Shown here: positions 16,908-25,598 of the stretch, one piece after another | Position numbering within the stretch: position 1 is the first letter of the stretch | How the letters are laid out: each line of letters starts with the position of its first letter | DNA from: Paenibacillus terricola | Lineage (GTDB): Bacteria > Bacillota > Bacilli > Paenibacillales > Paenibacillaceae | Assembly (NCBI RefSeq): GCF_014779765.1 | Contig: NZ_JACXZA010000007.1 | Coordinates: 248,001 to 312,000, forward strand | Direction of reading: 5' to 3' | Length of the DNA: 64,000 nucleotides | Translations under genes and position numbers: made by a program | The notes under the pieces: generated by a model | Told to the model about the DNA's origin: nothing | The model's database searches: none | The model's input: the letters and a program-made list of their open reading frames with translations, nothing else

Positions 16908-17323
16908 TACCAATGTACTATTTTTCCAGCTTATTTACAAGGAAAACCATTTCAAATTTCGACAAAATGTTTTGTAAAGCTCAACGAGCATCGACTATAT
17001 TCGACATTTTGTCACATGAGAAATACTAATGATCAGGCAATGGAAATTCATTTCTAGTAGATTGCACTCGTTATTGTACACGACTCACTGCTTCATATGA
17101 AGCAATCCCCTAATCGTAAGTCATTCATAGCGGAACCATAATTTCTTGCGTTCTACCCTATCAGTCGATATCATGGAGGATATACTAGACATAAATGAAC
17201 TAATGACTGCCGCCAGGCTCTGGCGGCTTTTTTTGCACTCATTTTGAAGAATCAAAGAAAAAATAAGTTTGCTATGTAACGAACGACTCATTTATCGGAT
17301 ATATGGTCGAAGGAGGTGAGAAA
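16908..17323. other. Intergenic region between riboswitch leader and ECF sigma gene
   Basis: It carries the divergent promoters of the chemoreceptor operon and the sigma gene, and a plus-strand terminator at 17207-17234 that has no annotated gene in front of it. I saw no convincing coding sequence; a short open frame starting at 17174 runs through the terminator and is not credible. Confidence 0.5.
17207..17234 (+). terminator. Orphan rho-independent terminator
   Basis: GCCGCCA (17209-17215) pairs with TGGCGGC (17221-17227), followed by seven T. No gene precedes it on this strand for several kilobases, so it could end a small RNA starting in 16910-17200. Confidence 0.75.
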
Positions 17324-17803
17324 GTGGCGGAGGATCTAGAGGAGATTTATAGGAACCATGCACAAAGCGTCTTCCGATATTTACTCAGTCTAACGCATGA
17401 TGAAGATTTGGCCGAAGAGTTGACCGAGGAAACCTTCTATCGCGCCGTATACTCGATACATACCTACAATGGCTCCTGCAAAATAAGTGTATGGCTATGC
17501 CAGATAGCCAAGCATGTGTGGTACCAGGAACTTGGGAAGAGGAAACGGCAGCAAACCCAGGAGCTGGACGAAGATATTCCTTCAACAGGCAGATCACCGG
17601 AGGAAGCTATGCTGCTCAAGAGCAGCAAGATGGACTTATATCGAGCCATTCACAAGTTGGATGAGCCTATGCGGGAGATTGTCCATATGCGTATTTCCGG
17701 CGAGTTTTCTTTTGCAGAGATCGGCGAAATCCTTGGAAAAAGTGAAAACTGGGCACGCGTCACTTTCTACCGAGCCAAACAAAAAATGATGGAGGTGCTG
17801 TAG
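17324..17803 (+). CDS. ECF sigma factor
   Basis: A 159-residue extracytoplasmic-function sigma factor. Region 2 (about 8-70) includes HDEDLAEELTEETFYRA; region 4 (about 105-155) includes FSFAEIGEILGKSENWARVT, the -35 recognition helix. I chose the GTG at 17324 because AAGGAGGTGAGAAA lies directly before it. The zinc-finger anti-sigma gene begins 3 bp after its stop, so the two are co-translated as a sigma/anti-sigma pair resembling the SigX/SigM-like groups. The target promoters are unknown. Confidence 0.88.
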   Translation: MAEDLEEIYRNHAQSVFRYLLSLTHDEDLAEELTEETFYRAVYSIHTYNGSCKISVWLCQIAKHVWYQELGKRKRQQTQELDEDIPSTGRSPEEAMLLKSSKMDLYRAIHKLDEPMREIVHMRISGEFSFAEIGEILGKSENWARVTFYRAKQKMMEVL

Positions 17804-17806
17804 CGA

Positions 17807-18421
17807 ATGAAGTGCCATATTGCCCAAGATCTTATGCCAAGTTATATGGATGGCTTGCTTAGCAGGGAGACCGAACAGGACGTCCGACAGCACTTGGAGG
17901 AATGCGAAGGTTGTCGTTCACTCCATGCCAAGCTATCTGCTTCAATTGACACCGCTAAGCCGCACGCAGCCAAGAAGGAAATTGATTTTCTGAAGAAAGT
18001 AAGAAGAAAGATAACGAAGAAAGTAGCAGCGGCATTTGCAGTGTTTATTCTAATTGTTGCTCTATTAACTTATCTATTCGCGATTGGCTCCACCGTCAGC
18101 AAGCAGGACCTCGTCTATACAACCAGCATTGTAGGGGACACTTGGGAAATGAATCTGGAGCTTACGAACGGCAAGGCCCTACTTGTACATACAGAACCAA
18201 TCTATGGTGATAAAGACGATAAAGGGTTCAAACCCATTGTAGGCGTACTTGTAACCCCCCGTGAATTGCTGCCATCTCCGATTCTGGAGAGCGGCAATTC
18301 CTCCTTCATGTATGGCACCACGATCGACAGCTTTACCAAATACAATCATAAGGTCGTCCTCCGCCTGGCTGACTGTGACGTTGTTTTTACACCAAGCAAT
18401 TATGATGCTCAGCAGCGTTGA
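17807..18421 (+). CDS. Membrane anti-sigma factor with zinc-finger (ZAS) domain
   Basis: A 204-residue partner of the preceding sigma factor. The N-terminal ZAS-type zinc finger (about 1-45) has the H-x3-C-x2-C signature in HLEECEGC. A basic segment precedes one transmembrane helix (about 67-88, VAAAFAVFILIVALLTYLF). The roughly 115-residue extracytoplasmic C-terminus has no domain I recognise. Family knowledge indicates that the cytoplasmic ZAS domain holds the sigma factor inactive until an envelope signal is received. Confidence 0.85.
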   Translation: MKCHIAQDLMPSYMDGLLSRETEQDVRQHLEECEGCRSLHAKLSASIDTAKPHAAKKEIDFLKKVRRKITKKVAAAFAVFILIVALLTYLFAIGSTVSKQDLVYTTSIVGDTWEMNLELTNGKALLVHTEPIYGDKDDKGFKPIVGVLVTPRELLPSPILESGNSSFMYGTTIDSFTKYNHKVVLRLADCDVVFTPSNYDAQQR

Positions 18422-18500
18422 TGTGGTGATTGAGTGAAAAAGGCCACCGATAGGTTCGGCTGTCTTCTTATCATGAACAATATGTATTCCTTCAGAGTCA

Positions 18501-18546
18501 TAGAAAACATCGCTGCGGCAAATAGCCCGCATAGCGATGTTTTCTA
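18501..18546. terminator. Bidirectional terminator
   Basis: TAGAAAACATCGCT pairs with AGCGATGTTTTCTA, with GCGG/CCGC inside. A- and T-rich arms allow termination of both the anti-sigma gene (plus) and the BtrH-like gene (minus). The stem resembles the ACATCGCC terminator family. Confidence 0.8.
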
Positions 18547-18567
18547 CGTTAACGTTTCTGCATGAAT

Positions 18568-19677
18568 TTATAGCCTAGCAAATAGTTTCTCCAATTGACT
18601 GTGGACGGTCCTCTCCAGCTCCTTGGCCTCTGTCAGAAGGTTGATCGCATCTTTCCTTCTGAATGGATCGGCGATCGGTTCACGCGGCTGCATCCATGGG
18701 AACAACTCATTTAACTGCCAATAGACGTTGCTAATTGCCGCATATGTTACCGCCGACGCTTCCAGTTCCGTCTGAAGTTCAGGAATCGCCGACTGCAGCT
18801 CGCGTAGGAACTGTGCAGCATGGTGCCGACTCTCCTGCCACACGTCCACGAAGTAACCCATATAGAACCCATGAATGCTTGCCGTCCTCACCGAATCGAT
18901 CCAGGCATCATAAGCATCCACCCCTGTGAAGAAGATCCCTTTGCCCCACGTATATTTCTTCTGGCTATTAAACTGCAAAGTGAAAGCGAGTGCCTCTCTC
19001 AAGGCTTGTCTTAAATCCTTCTGCACATCGGTTCTTGTGACCCAATGGTAGGACAGGAAGGCGCCCTCTGTATGCATGCCCAAATATAAATCCGTACTTG
19101 GTTTAAGCGGTCGGTCTCGGCACTCTCGGCAAGGACAATAGTTTCTACCGAGCGTCGTCCATGGGATTTCATCCTCCCAGCCCTCATGTCCGTCCCCGCC
19201 GTGCCACGAATGTGCGAAGTAACCTTTTGTTCCGTATGCGTTGATGACTGACGTTTCATTGCCAATACCGAGCTCTTTGGCAAAGGCCGGCTGCCCGTTA
19301 TCGAGAGCGCCCCGGATACGATCCCAGGCTTCGGCTTGCAGGGCTTGTAGCTCGTCTCCCGTTACAATTCGGCTGATACCGTCGATATGGATACCCAGGT
19401 TGCCCGCCAGTTGAAAGAAATCCTCTTCCGGGAGGCCAACATTAGGGTTCGCCATGCCGCTATCAACGACCATCAAGAAAGCATGTCCCGTCAGCCCGAA
19501 CACGGATGAGGCGGAAATTTCAATGCCGTAGTAAGCTAAGCTGGACTGAATCGCACCAATATGAGAAGCATGTGAGCCTGTAAAATGATAGTTGTCCAGC
19601 GTTTTGAGCTTCTTATTCCTCAATTCCTCTTCTATATGAAGTGCAGTTACCTCGTTTGATTTGGCCGCTTGTTCCAT
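18568..19677 (-). CDS. BtrH-N/C39-like domain protein, paralogue of the sigma-fused domain
   Basis: A 369-residue soluble protein. The N-terminal part (about 28-130) resembles the butirosin biosynthesis protein H N-terminal family, a papain-like fold: HIGAIQSSLAYYGIEISASS, then FGLTGHAFLMVV. The usual cysteine before this helix is missing here (GSHASH). A Cys-rich loop CPCRECRDRP is at about 200. The C-terminal helical region (about 240-369) has GVDAYDAWIDSV and long helices like the DUF4872 partner domain. The ATG at 19677 lies inside the preceding sigma-fusion gene (31-bp overlap) with AGGGGAG upstream, so translation is coupled. Its catalytic activity is doubtful. Confidence 0.65.
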   Translation of the reverse strand: MEQAAKSNEVTALHIEEELRNKKLKTLDNYHFTGSHASHIGAIQSSLAYYGIEISASSVFGLTGHAFLMVVDSGMANPNVGLPEEDFFQLAGNLGIHIDGISRIVTGDELQALQAEAWDRIRGALDNGQPAFAKELGIGNETSVINAYGTKGYFAHSWHGGDGHEGWEDEIPWTTLGRNYCPCRECRDRPLKPSTDLYLGMHTEGAFLSYHWVTRTDVQKDLRQALREALAFTLQFNSQKKYTWGKGIFFTGVDAYDAWIDSVRTASIHGFYMGYFVDVWQESRHHAAQFLRELQSAIPELQTELEASAVTYAAISNVYWQLNELFPWMQPREPIADPFRRKDAINLLTEAKELERTVHSQLEKLFARL

Positions 19678-21239
19678 AACGTCTCCCCTGCTTTCACCGT
19701 TTCTAATTTACCGATCATCGATTCCAATAGCAGTACGCATTCCGTATCCAACCGCCTTGCCTCATCTAGCAGCTTAATTTCTTGGCCCTGCGATTCTGGC
19801 TCGTGCAAATCTGCGATTCGTGTTGATAGTTCGCCGTAAAGGCTTGCCACCTCAATGGCCTGTTCACGAATCGATGCGAATGCCGCATACCTCTCGGACA
19901 AGCTGAACAAGTATTGGGATGCATAGTTTCTTGCATTCGTAAGCAGCTTGGCACAATAGATGGAACCCTCCGGATTAATGGAATCGCTCCGCCAAGCTTC
20001 CGCCCAATGGTCATACGCTTGCAATCCGGTTGCATAACCTAAGAACGTTTTCTCTGTCCGCGCATGCCGGACGGCCATCCGCAATGAACGAATGACAGCT
20101 GCATGGCGATTGATTACATCGATTCCTGGGCCAGCACTTAGCACGAATAGCCCTTCGCTTTCCCCACGCCCGAGACGTTCGTAACGAATCGGACGTTTCC
20201 CGCTTCCTCCGTCTGCATACAGCAGCTCTTCTCGGTCATCATAGCCATAAACGATCCCAAACTCGGCAGGCGATAATCCCCATACGACAGACGATCGACC
20301 CTCAGATATCGCATTCCGAATTTGATTGATGCCCTTGCTGAGCATGTAAGGTGACGGAGCCTTCCCGCCGTCCCCGAATATTTCGCAGGACAACCCCACG
20401 TTTGCGAGCGCCTCACGAAACACAGGCTCCCAGTAATACATGTAAGGCCCTGAGGCATCGACGCTCCCCGTTTCGATCGTTATACGGAACGCTTGGCTCG
20501 TCAGCCCCATCAGGTCTACCATTGAGTATTGAACTCGATTACTCGCTGGCATTGCCGAATACAAGGAGCAAACGAAAGAGTTGTAGCATGATCTCCACAC
20601 AGCCCGCGATGACTTGCCTGACATAGACACCATCATTCGTTCGCTGACGCGGTGGTCCCGATGCTCCCGGATGTACTCCCTGATCTCATGCTCGGTCCTC
20701 TCCTCTTTCATCTTCAGCCTAGAACGTGACATCGTCTGATAAACATTGTCCGTCGACATCCCGTATTCATCTGCAATCTCCGAAGGCAGCAGTTGGCGAA
20801 GGACGAACGCATGGACCACCTTCTTCTCATGTAAAGTTAAATTCCCCCCTAACTGATGAACCATTTCTTCCCCGTTGTCATCTCTGAGGGTGATGTTGTT
20901 CAATTCCACGCTCGAATCCATTTCGTCGAATGCGGTATCCGTCAACTGTTCCGTTCTTGAGGCACGGGAGCGCAGCCCCATAAGCGCTTCATTACGGACA
21001 ATCCGGCGAAACCACGGCACGAACCGCTCCGCATCATGCAGTTGTCCCAGGTTTGCGTAGACGCGGCAGATCGCCTCTTGCACGATGTCCTCCGCCACAT
21101 GGCTATTGCCGCACAGTCTAATTGCCCATCGATAAGCACTGCTGCGGTGACGAAGCATCAATTGTCCGAACGCGTCGTCGTTCCCCGCTATGCTTTGGGC
21201 CACCAACTCGCTATCCGTAAGATCCATTTCGGCCCGCAT
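19647..21239 (-). CDS. ECF sigma factor fused to a C-terminal BtrH/C39-like domain
   Basis: A 530-residue protein, about three times the length of a simple ECF sigma factor. Region 2 (about 22-94) includes HVAEDIVQEAICRVY and VPWFRRIVRNEALMGLR. Region 4 (about 133-180) includes LPSEIADEYGMSTDNVYQ. From about residue 205 it carries a papain-like BtrH-type domain: RSCYNSFVCSLYSAM (possible nucleophile Cys218 or Cys224), LMGLTSQAFRITIE, VWGLSPAEFGIVYGYDD, and a helical tail with GLQAYDHWAEAW. The helical tail aligns with that of the downstream protein. GGAGAGG precedes ATG 21239. The fused domain may sense a ligand and control the sigma part; this is inference. Confidence 0.75.
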   Translation of the reverse strand: MRAEMDLTDSELVAQSIAGNDDAFGQLMLRHRSSAYRWAIRLCGNSHVAEDIVQEAICRVYANLGQLHDAERFVPWFRRIVRNEALMGLRSRASRTEQLTDTAFDEMDSSVELNNITLRDDNGEEMVHQLGGNLTLHEKKVVHAFVLRQLLPSEIADEYGMSTDNVYQTMSRSRLKMKEERTEHEIREYIREHRDHRVSERMMVSMSGKSSRAVWRSCYNSFVCSLYSAMPASNRVQYSMVDLMGLTSQAFRITIETGSVDASGPYMYYWEPVFREALANVGLSCEIFGDGGKAPSPYMLSKGINQIRNAISEGRSSVVWGLSPAEFGIVYGYDDREELLYADGGSGKRPIRYERLGRGESEGLFVLSAGPGIDVINRHAAVIRSLRMAVRHARTEKTFLGYATGLQAYDHWAEAWRSDSINPEGSIYCAKLLTNARNYASQYLFSLSERYAAFASIREQAIEVASLYGELSTRIADLHEPESQGQEIKLLDEARRLDTECVLLLESMIGKLETVKAGETLWNKRPNQTR

Positions 21240-21382
21240 ATGATCCTCTCCCGTTGTCGGAACTATCTATGTGATGCATTCCTTTTGGAAAATCTGACCC
21301 ATTTTTCTTCCTATACGAAAAAATTCGTGAGAATATCCTTCTCTCCTGCAATAGTAGGAAAGCCGTATTGCTTTACCGCACT

Positions 21383-21408
21383 AAAAAAGCCATCCGAAAG
21401 GGATGGCT
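21383..21408 (-). terminator. Terminator of the EamA transporter gene
   Basis: On the minus strand AGCCATCC pairs with GGATGGCT, followed by TTTTT. Its first arm overlaps the stop codon. Confidence 0.85.
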
Positions 21409-22306
21409 ATGCTTGCGCTTGTTCTTTTTCCTGTACGTCAGCGCTTTTGCGGCGCATTGGGAAATTCAGCAGCAGGAAACCCGCTACGAAAATTAATGTA
21501 CCGCCGATAATATAGATCGTAATCGGATCGCGGAAGAACAAATACGCCCACAGCACCGCAAAGAATACCATGCTGTTGCCAACAAGCGCGACGATCATGA
21601 ACGGCACTTTCTTGATTGCCTCCGCAAACCAGAAGAAACTTAGTCCCGTTATGACGCCAAGCAGGATCAGCGATACCCACGCCCACACTGACACTGGACC
21701 GATAAAACCATGCGAGTAGATCGGAACGGGGGCCGCGACAATAATCGTGCTGACGAGAAAAACAGACAGGTTCATGTTCCCATTGTCCATCGTCTTAAGA
21801 AGCATGCGCTGGCTTAATACGTGTATGGCGGCGCCGATCCCAGCGAATGTGAACAACAGGGTCGTCAAGCCGCTTCCCTGTGCCAGTTCGTCCAGCGGCG
21901 TGCCGTTCCAGCCAACAACGAGAACACCTAATACGCATAACGCTGCTGCAACCCACCCTCGTGGCGCTATGCGTTCCTTGAACAGCCAGCTCGCAGCAAG
22001 CAGCAAGACAACGGTCTGGACAGGCTGAACCAGAATGTTGCCATAAGAATATCCGATCTTGAGGGCAATATTCTCGAAGACGTAATTGACCGCTTTGCCT
22101 GCCGCGCCGATCCAGATCCATTTCATCCCCAATCGGATTTGCACTTTACCATCGCGGATGAACAAATAAAGGACCAAACATACGACACCAAAGAAAAACC
22201 GTGCAAATGAGATGACGGCACTGTCGACCATCGTCGACGCCGTCTTCACTAACACACCGACGAAGCTCCATGCCAGCGTCGCCAGCAGAAGCAGCAAGTA
22301 ACTCAC
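21407..22306 (-). CDS. EamA/DMT-family transporter
   Basis: A 299-residue integral membrane protein with ten hydrophobic helices in two EamA repeats (about 3-130 and 150-288). Repeat landmarks are SFARFFFGVVCLVLY and VQPVQTVVLLLAASWLFKERIAPRGW in the first half, and VALVGNSMVFFAVLWAYLFF in the second. Members export or import metabolites such as amino acids; the substrate is not predictable. The GTG at 22306 has GAAGGTG upstream. It is divergent from the sigma gene at 22463. The C-terminal tail is hydrophilic (ADVQEKEQAQA). Confidence 0.88.
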   Translation of the reverse strand: MSYLLLLLATLAWSFVGVLVKTASTMVDSAVISFARFFFGVVCLVLYLFIRDGKVQIRLGMKWIWIGAAGKAVNYVFENIALKIGYSYGNILVQPVQTVVLLLAASWLFKERIAPRGWVAAALCVLGVLVVGWNGTPLDELAQGSGLTTLLFTFAGIGAAIHVLSQRMLLKTMDNGNMNLSVFLVSTIIVAAPVPIYSHGFIGPVSVWAWVSLILLGVITGLSFFWFAEAIKKVPFMIVALVGNSMVFFAVLWAYLFFRDPITIYIIGGTLIFVAGFLLLNFPMRRKSADVQEKEQAQA

Positions 22307-22462
22307 AGATGTACACCTTCTTCGATTGTTTCATTAACGAACCAAGCTACTGTATTTAAGCTTACTCACTCGAGTTCGTTTAATCAATAAACTTATTTAT
22401 TTTGTAGAATTACGCAACCGAAATCATTCAAGAGGCATCTCACATAGGGGGGAGGAAGCTTT

Positions 22463-23029
22463 CTGGATATTGTTCAAGGCTTGAAGAACAAAGATGAAGC
22501 CGCGCTGCGGGCATTAATGGAGCTGTATGGCAGCAGGTTGATGCGTACGGCTTACTTATTGGTCAAAGATAAGCAGGTTGCGGAAGAGGCCGTTATGGAT
22601 ACGTTCATACAGGCTTATCACAAGATCAACCAGCTCCAAGATTCCGATCGGCTGGAAAGCTGGCTCCTTCGTATCGTGGTGAATAGATGCCGCAAGAAAA
22701 TGCGTACTTGGAGTTGGAGTCGCATATTGCCTCTATCCCATGTGGAGCAAATGATCACGGAAGAAGAGCCCGGCCCGGAAGAGCTCCTGATCGACGCGTG
22801 GCGTAATGAGAACTTAAGCGAAGCGCTGCTGAGGCTTGATTACAAATATCGCGAGACGATCGTGTTATTTTACTACAACGGATTAAACGTAGCCGAGATT
22901 GCGGAGCAAACAAGCAGCAACGAGAATACGGTGAAGGCCAGGCTTGCAAGGGGCAGGGCGAAGCTAAAACTTATGCTGGAGAAACAGGAGGATGGGGATG
23001 AGACCAGAGCAGGAACAAGAGCTCATTAG
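22463..23029 (+). CDS. ECF sigma factor, probable CTG start
   Basis: A 188-residue ECF sigma factor. Region 2 (about 12-80) includes KQVAEEAVMDTFIQAYHKI; region 4 (about 125-175) includes LNVAEIAEQTSSNENTVKAR. The best ribosome-binding site, GGGGGGAGG (22447-22455), is 7 bp before a CTG at 22463, giving the natural N-terminus MDIVQGLKNKDEAALRAL. The only other candidate, TTG 22481, has no ribosome-binding site. The next gene overlaps its 3' end. The three genes 22463-25437 appear to form one sigma/anti-sigma/envelope-protein unit. Confidence 0.82.
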   Translation: MDIVQGLKNKDEAALRALMELYGSRLMRTAYLLVKDKQVAEEAVMDTFIQAYHKINQLQDSDRLESWLLRIVVNRCRKKMRTWSWSRILPLSHVEQMITEEEPGPEELLIDAWRNENLSEALLRLDYKYRETIVLFYYNGLNVAEIAEQTSSNENTVKARLARGRAKLKLMLEKQEDGDETRAGTRAH

Positions 23030-23357
23030 AACAAAGCTGGAGGAAGAGCTTGGGGAGATGCATTTTCTTAAAAGCGCGGAGGTTGTGGCTCGCACCCATC
23101 CCCGTTCATTGTGGGCTAAGCTGAGGGCTGTGTGGAATTACGAACTCGAATTGCCGCTTATTTCGATAGGGGCAAGCTTTGCCGTGCTGGTAGCGATTGT
23201 GTTCGTTACCCAGCTAGAAGAGAAGGTCGACAAAGCCGAGCCGACAAGGAATTTACCGCGCGCCGAGAGACAACTCGTCGAGGCCGGAGGTAACACCTAC
23301 TGGAAAGACGATTACGAGAAGGCGGTGGACGATGTTGAAGTTAAAAATCAAAGTTAA
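22998..23357 (+). CDS. Small membrane protein, probable anti-sigma factor
   Basis: A 119-residue protein with a cytoplasmic N-terminus rich in Glu and Arg (about 1-50), one transmembrane helix (about 53-72, LISIGASFAVLVAIVFV) and a short charged extracytoplasmic tail. AGGAGG lies 6 bp before ATG 22998, inside the sigma gene, and its end overlaps the next gene by 26 bp. Position and topology are those of an ECF anti-sigma factor, but no zinc finger or other known motif is visible, so the role is inferred from context. Confidence 0.65.
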   Translation: MRPEQEQELIRTKLEEELGEMHFLKSAEVVARTHPRSLWAKLRAVWNYELELPLISIGASFAVLVAIVFVTQLEEKVDKAEPTRNLPRAERQLVEAGGNTYWKDDYEKAVDDVEVKNQS

Positions 23358-25437
23358 GCATCTCTTCGCGCTCATCGTCGCCCTAGGTGCCTCGTTTATC
23401 CTGCTTCAGCTACTTGTAATGCCCAAGGTCGAGGTCGTAGTCGCTAAGAAGCATTATGAGCAAGGAACGGCTAATGGTAAAAGCGAACTCCTCCAAGTCA
23501 TCGATGCCTCATCCGGAGACGATAGGTGGGCACTTATTCAACAATACATGATTGAGAACGGTTCAGACCTAGGCACGACTAGCTACGATGTTATTGTAGG
23601 AGTCGAAACGTTCTATTCCAACATGGTAACGTCGTACCCGGATGAACCGCACTGGACAAGTGAAGAGAAGATCAAATACCTGAAGGACTACCTGAACGGA
23701 GCTCCCGCCAACGGCTATCTGGTTAGAGCAGCCAAACAGTTAGCCCTGGAATATCTTACGCTAGGCCAGACCAAAAACGCGCTGGGTGCACTGGAGCAGA
23801 CGGAGCAAAGACTTCCAAGAAATTTATATAATCAGAGTAAAGAGCTAAAGCTGGCGCGTGCGAGAATCTGCGTAAATGCCGATGCATTTGATGCTGCGGA
23901 ACGCTTGTTAGATGAATTGAGCCTCAGTTCGATTCCAGAAGCATCGTATCTTAGCGATAGCATTGCGAAGCTCAAATCACAGATCGTGGAGCAGCATAAT
24001 AATAAGGCCTCAAGCGTCTCCGGCACCATCAACAGAAGTGACGGTAAACCGATGGCGGGCATCGGGGTGTTCTTGCGAGACAGCAGAGAGGTCTATCATA
24101 GCCTAAGGGAAGATGAACCTTACCTAACAATGACCGACTCGGAGGGCAATTTTTCATTCAAGGGTGTTGTTCCAGGCAGTTATGTCATCTACATCGGCCT
24201 GAGTTTCGATCAAATCGACGGTTGGACACGGCCAACCAAGCAAGACACGGAGTGGATCGACATTCGGGGAGAAGAAAATGTGACCCGGAACATTACCTTG
24301 CAGCGGTTAATTCAAATACACTCCCCGGTAGACGAGCAAGTCATCACCGGCAAGACAATTAAATTTGAATGGGAGGCCGTCGAAGGGGCCGCTTACTATA
24401 CCCTAAATGGGACCTTGCCAATCGAGAATGGCTCTGTAGGCAGCATTATTAAAGACCATATCGAGAGCAACTCCATCGAGCTGCCTCTCGAAACACTCTA
24501 TAACGCCGCAAGCGGCTATTCATATACCAAGATCGGCGATAAGGACGTGCCAGACCCTACCACTGTGCTCGGGTACGCCAATCCTTCCAGCCGGTTCTCC
24601 TGGAACGTAGAAGCTTACGATGCCAATGGGAAGCTGTTGACGCGGAGCGACGGCTATCGGTTGAACGAGAAGACCATGGGGCATCTTCCTTTCTTCTATT
24701 TGAAGGAGCACACCCTTACCGACGCCGACCAATTACTGCTGGCGGGTCATATGGACGATGCCTTGCTCAAGTACCAAGCAGACTATGAACGGAATGAGCA
24801 AGACCCGCATAGTCTTCGGATGATTGTTAAGCTCCTGGGGATTAAAGCCACAGAGAATAAGCAGCCGCTTGGCGCGGATTCAATACCCTACCTAGAGAAG
24901 CTGGCAGGCGTTGATGACAATGGGAACACCTTATCTTCCTTAATTGATTACTATGGAAGAATCGGGAACTGGTCCCAAGTCGACCGATATTACGACATGC
25001 TCAATGAAGCCCATCAAGGAAAGGTGCCAAGCTACACGCAAGCCCAGTATGGCAGGCTGCTCTTAAAGCAAGGGAAAGTTCAAGAGGGTGAGGAGATGCT
25101 TCGACAAGCACAAGAGAACGATCCCTCGAATCGATTCATCGGGGACTATATAGCGAGCGTCATCTATACGTCCGGCAACTTCGATAAAGCTGTAGGGCTC
25201 GCCAATCTGTATCCGGAACGCTCCTATTACGGCCAAGACAATCCGGACTGGAGCAAGCTGGTTCATGGGATGTCGGTAGAAAGCCAAGGCCCGAACAAGG
25301 AGTCATACTTCTCGAAGCTCCAAGAAGCACTGCAGGGTTGTTTCAGCGGCGATCAAGGACACACGGATGACTGGATTGACGAACCAGCATTTGCATCTAT
25401 GAAGGCATTCATTACGGCGGTATCAGAGGTCGATTAA
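23332..25437 (+). CDS. Membrane-anchored TPR and carboxypeptidase-regulatory-like domain protein
   Basis: A 701-residue protein with an N-terminal signal-anchor (about 8-29, LFALIVALGASFILLQLLV) and a large extracytoplasmic part. TPR-like helices lie at about 120-225 (LALEYLTLGQTKNALGALEQ). A carboxypeptidase-regulatory-like beta-sandwich (about 228-310) contains SVSGTINRSDGKPMAGIGVF and YLTMTDSEGNFSFKGVVPGS. A second beta domain (about 312-450) precedes C-terminal TPR repeats (about 470-640). The gene is translationally coupled to the sigma/anti-sigma pair, so it may act as the sensor or the output of an envelope response. I do not recognise a named orthologue. Confidence 0.75.
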   Translation: MLKLKIKVKHLFALIVALGASFILLQLLVMPKVEVVVAKKHYEQGTANGKSELLQVIDASSGDDRWALIQQYMIENGSDLGTTSYDVIVGVETFYSNMVTSYPDEPHWTSEEKIKYLKDYLNGAPANGYLVRAAKQLALEYLTLGQTKNALGALEQTEQRLPRNLYNQSKELKLARARICVNADAFDAAERLLDELSLSSIPEASYLSDSIAKLKSQIVEQHNNKASSVSGTINRSDGKPMAGIGVFLRDSREVYHSLREDEPYLTMTDSEGNFSFKGVVPGSYVIYIGLSFDQIDGWTRPTKQDTEWIDIRGEENVTRNITLQRLIQIHSPVDEQVITGKTIKFEWEAVEGAAYYTLNGTLPIENGSVGSIIKDHIESNSIELPLETLYNAASGYSYTKIGDKDVPDPTTVLGYANPSSRFSWNVEAYDANGKLLTRSDGYRLNEKTMGHLPFFYLKEHTLTDADQLLLAGHMDDALLKYQADYERNEQDPHSLRMIVKLLGIKATENKQPLGADSIPYLEKLAGVDDNGNTLSSLIDYYGRIGNWSQVDRYYDMLNEAHQGKVPSYTQAQYGRLLLKQGKVQEGEEMLRQAQENDPSNRFIGDYIASVIYTSGNFDKAVGLANLYPERSYYGQDNPDWSKLVHGMSVESQGPNKESYFSKLQEALQGCFSGDQGHTDDWIDEPAFASMKAFITAVSEVD

Positions 25438-25455
25438 GAAGAGGATCTAAACAGT

Positions 25456-25490
25456 CCGCCATGGCCCTAGGGCTTCATGGCGGCTTGTTT
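25456..25490 (+). terminator. Terminator of the 22463-25437 operon
   Basis: CCGCCATG (25456-25463) pairs with CATGGCGG (25476-25483), followed by CTTGTTT. It lies 18 bp after the stop of the TPR gene. Confidence 0.75.
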
Positions 25491-25598
25491 GTTATGCCCT
25501 ACTTGGCCTTTCTTCAACATATTGACAATTCAATTACAACGGAATTTTGTTCCCCGAAATCGGATCCGAGGAGCATATTCTTAATCCTGACACAGCCT

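Noticed and set aside
16696-16908. Minus-strand 70-codon open frame (MVTDNSTLDESQGRKAAG)
   Set aside because: It overlaps the GEMM riboswitch and its terminator exactly; the sequence is explained by conserved RNA structure, not by coding.
17174-17250. Short plus-strand frame starting ATGGAGGATATACTAGAC
   Set aside because: It runs through a clear terminator hairpin and has no family match, so coding is unlikely.
25461-25598. Extension of the hypothetical frame upstream to ATG 25461
   Set aside because: That start is inside the terminator of the upstream operon, so it cannot be part of a normal transcript start.
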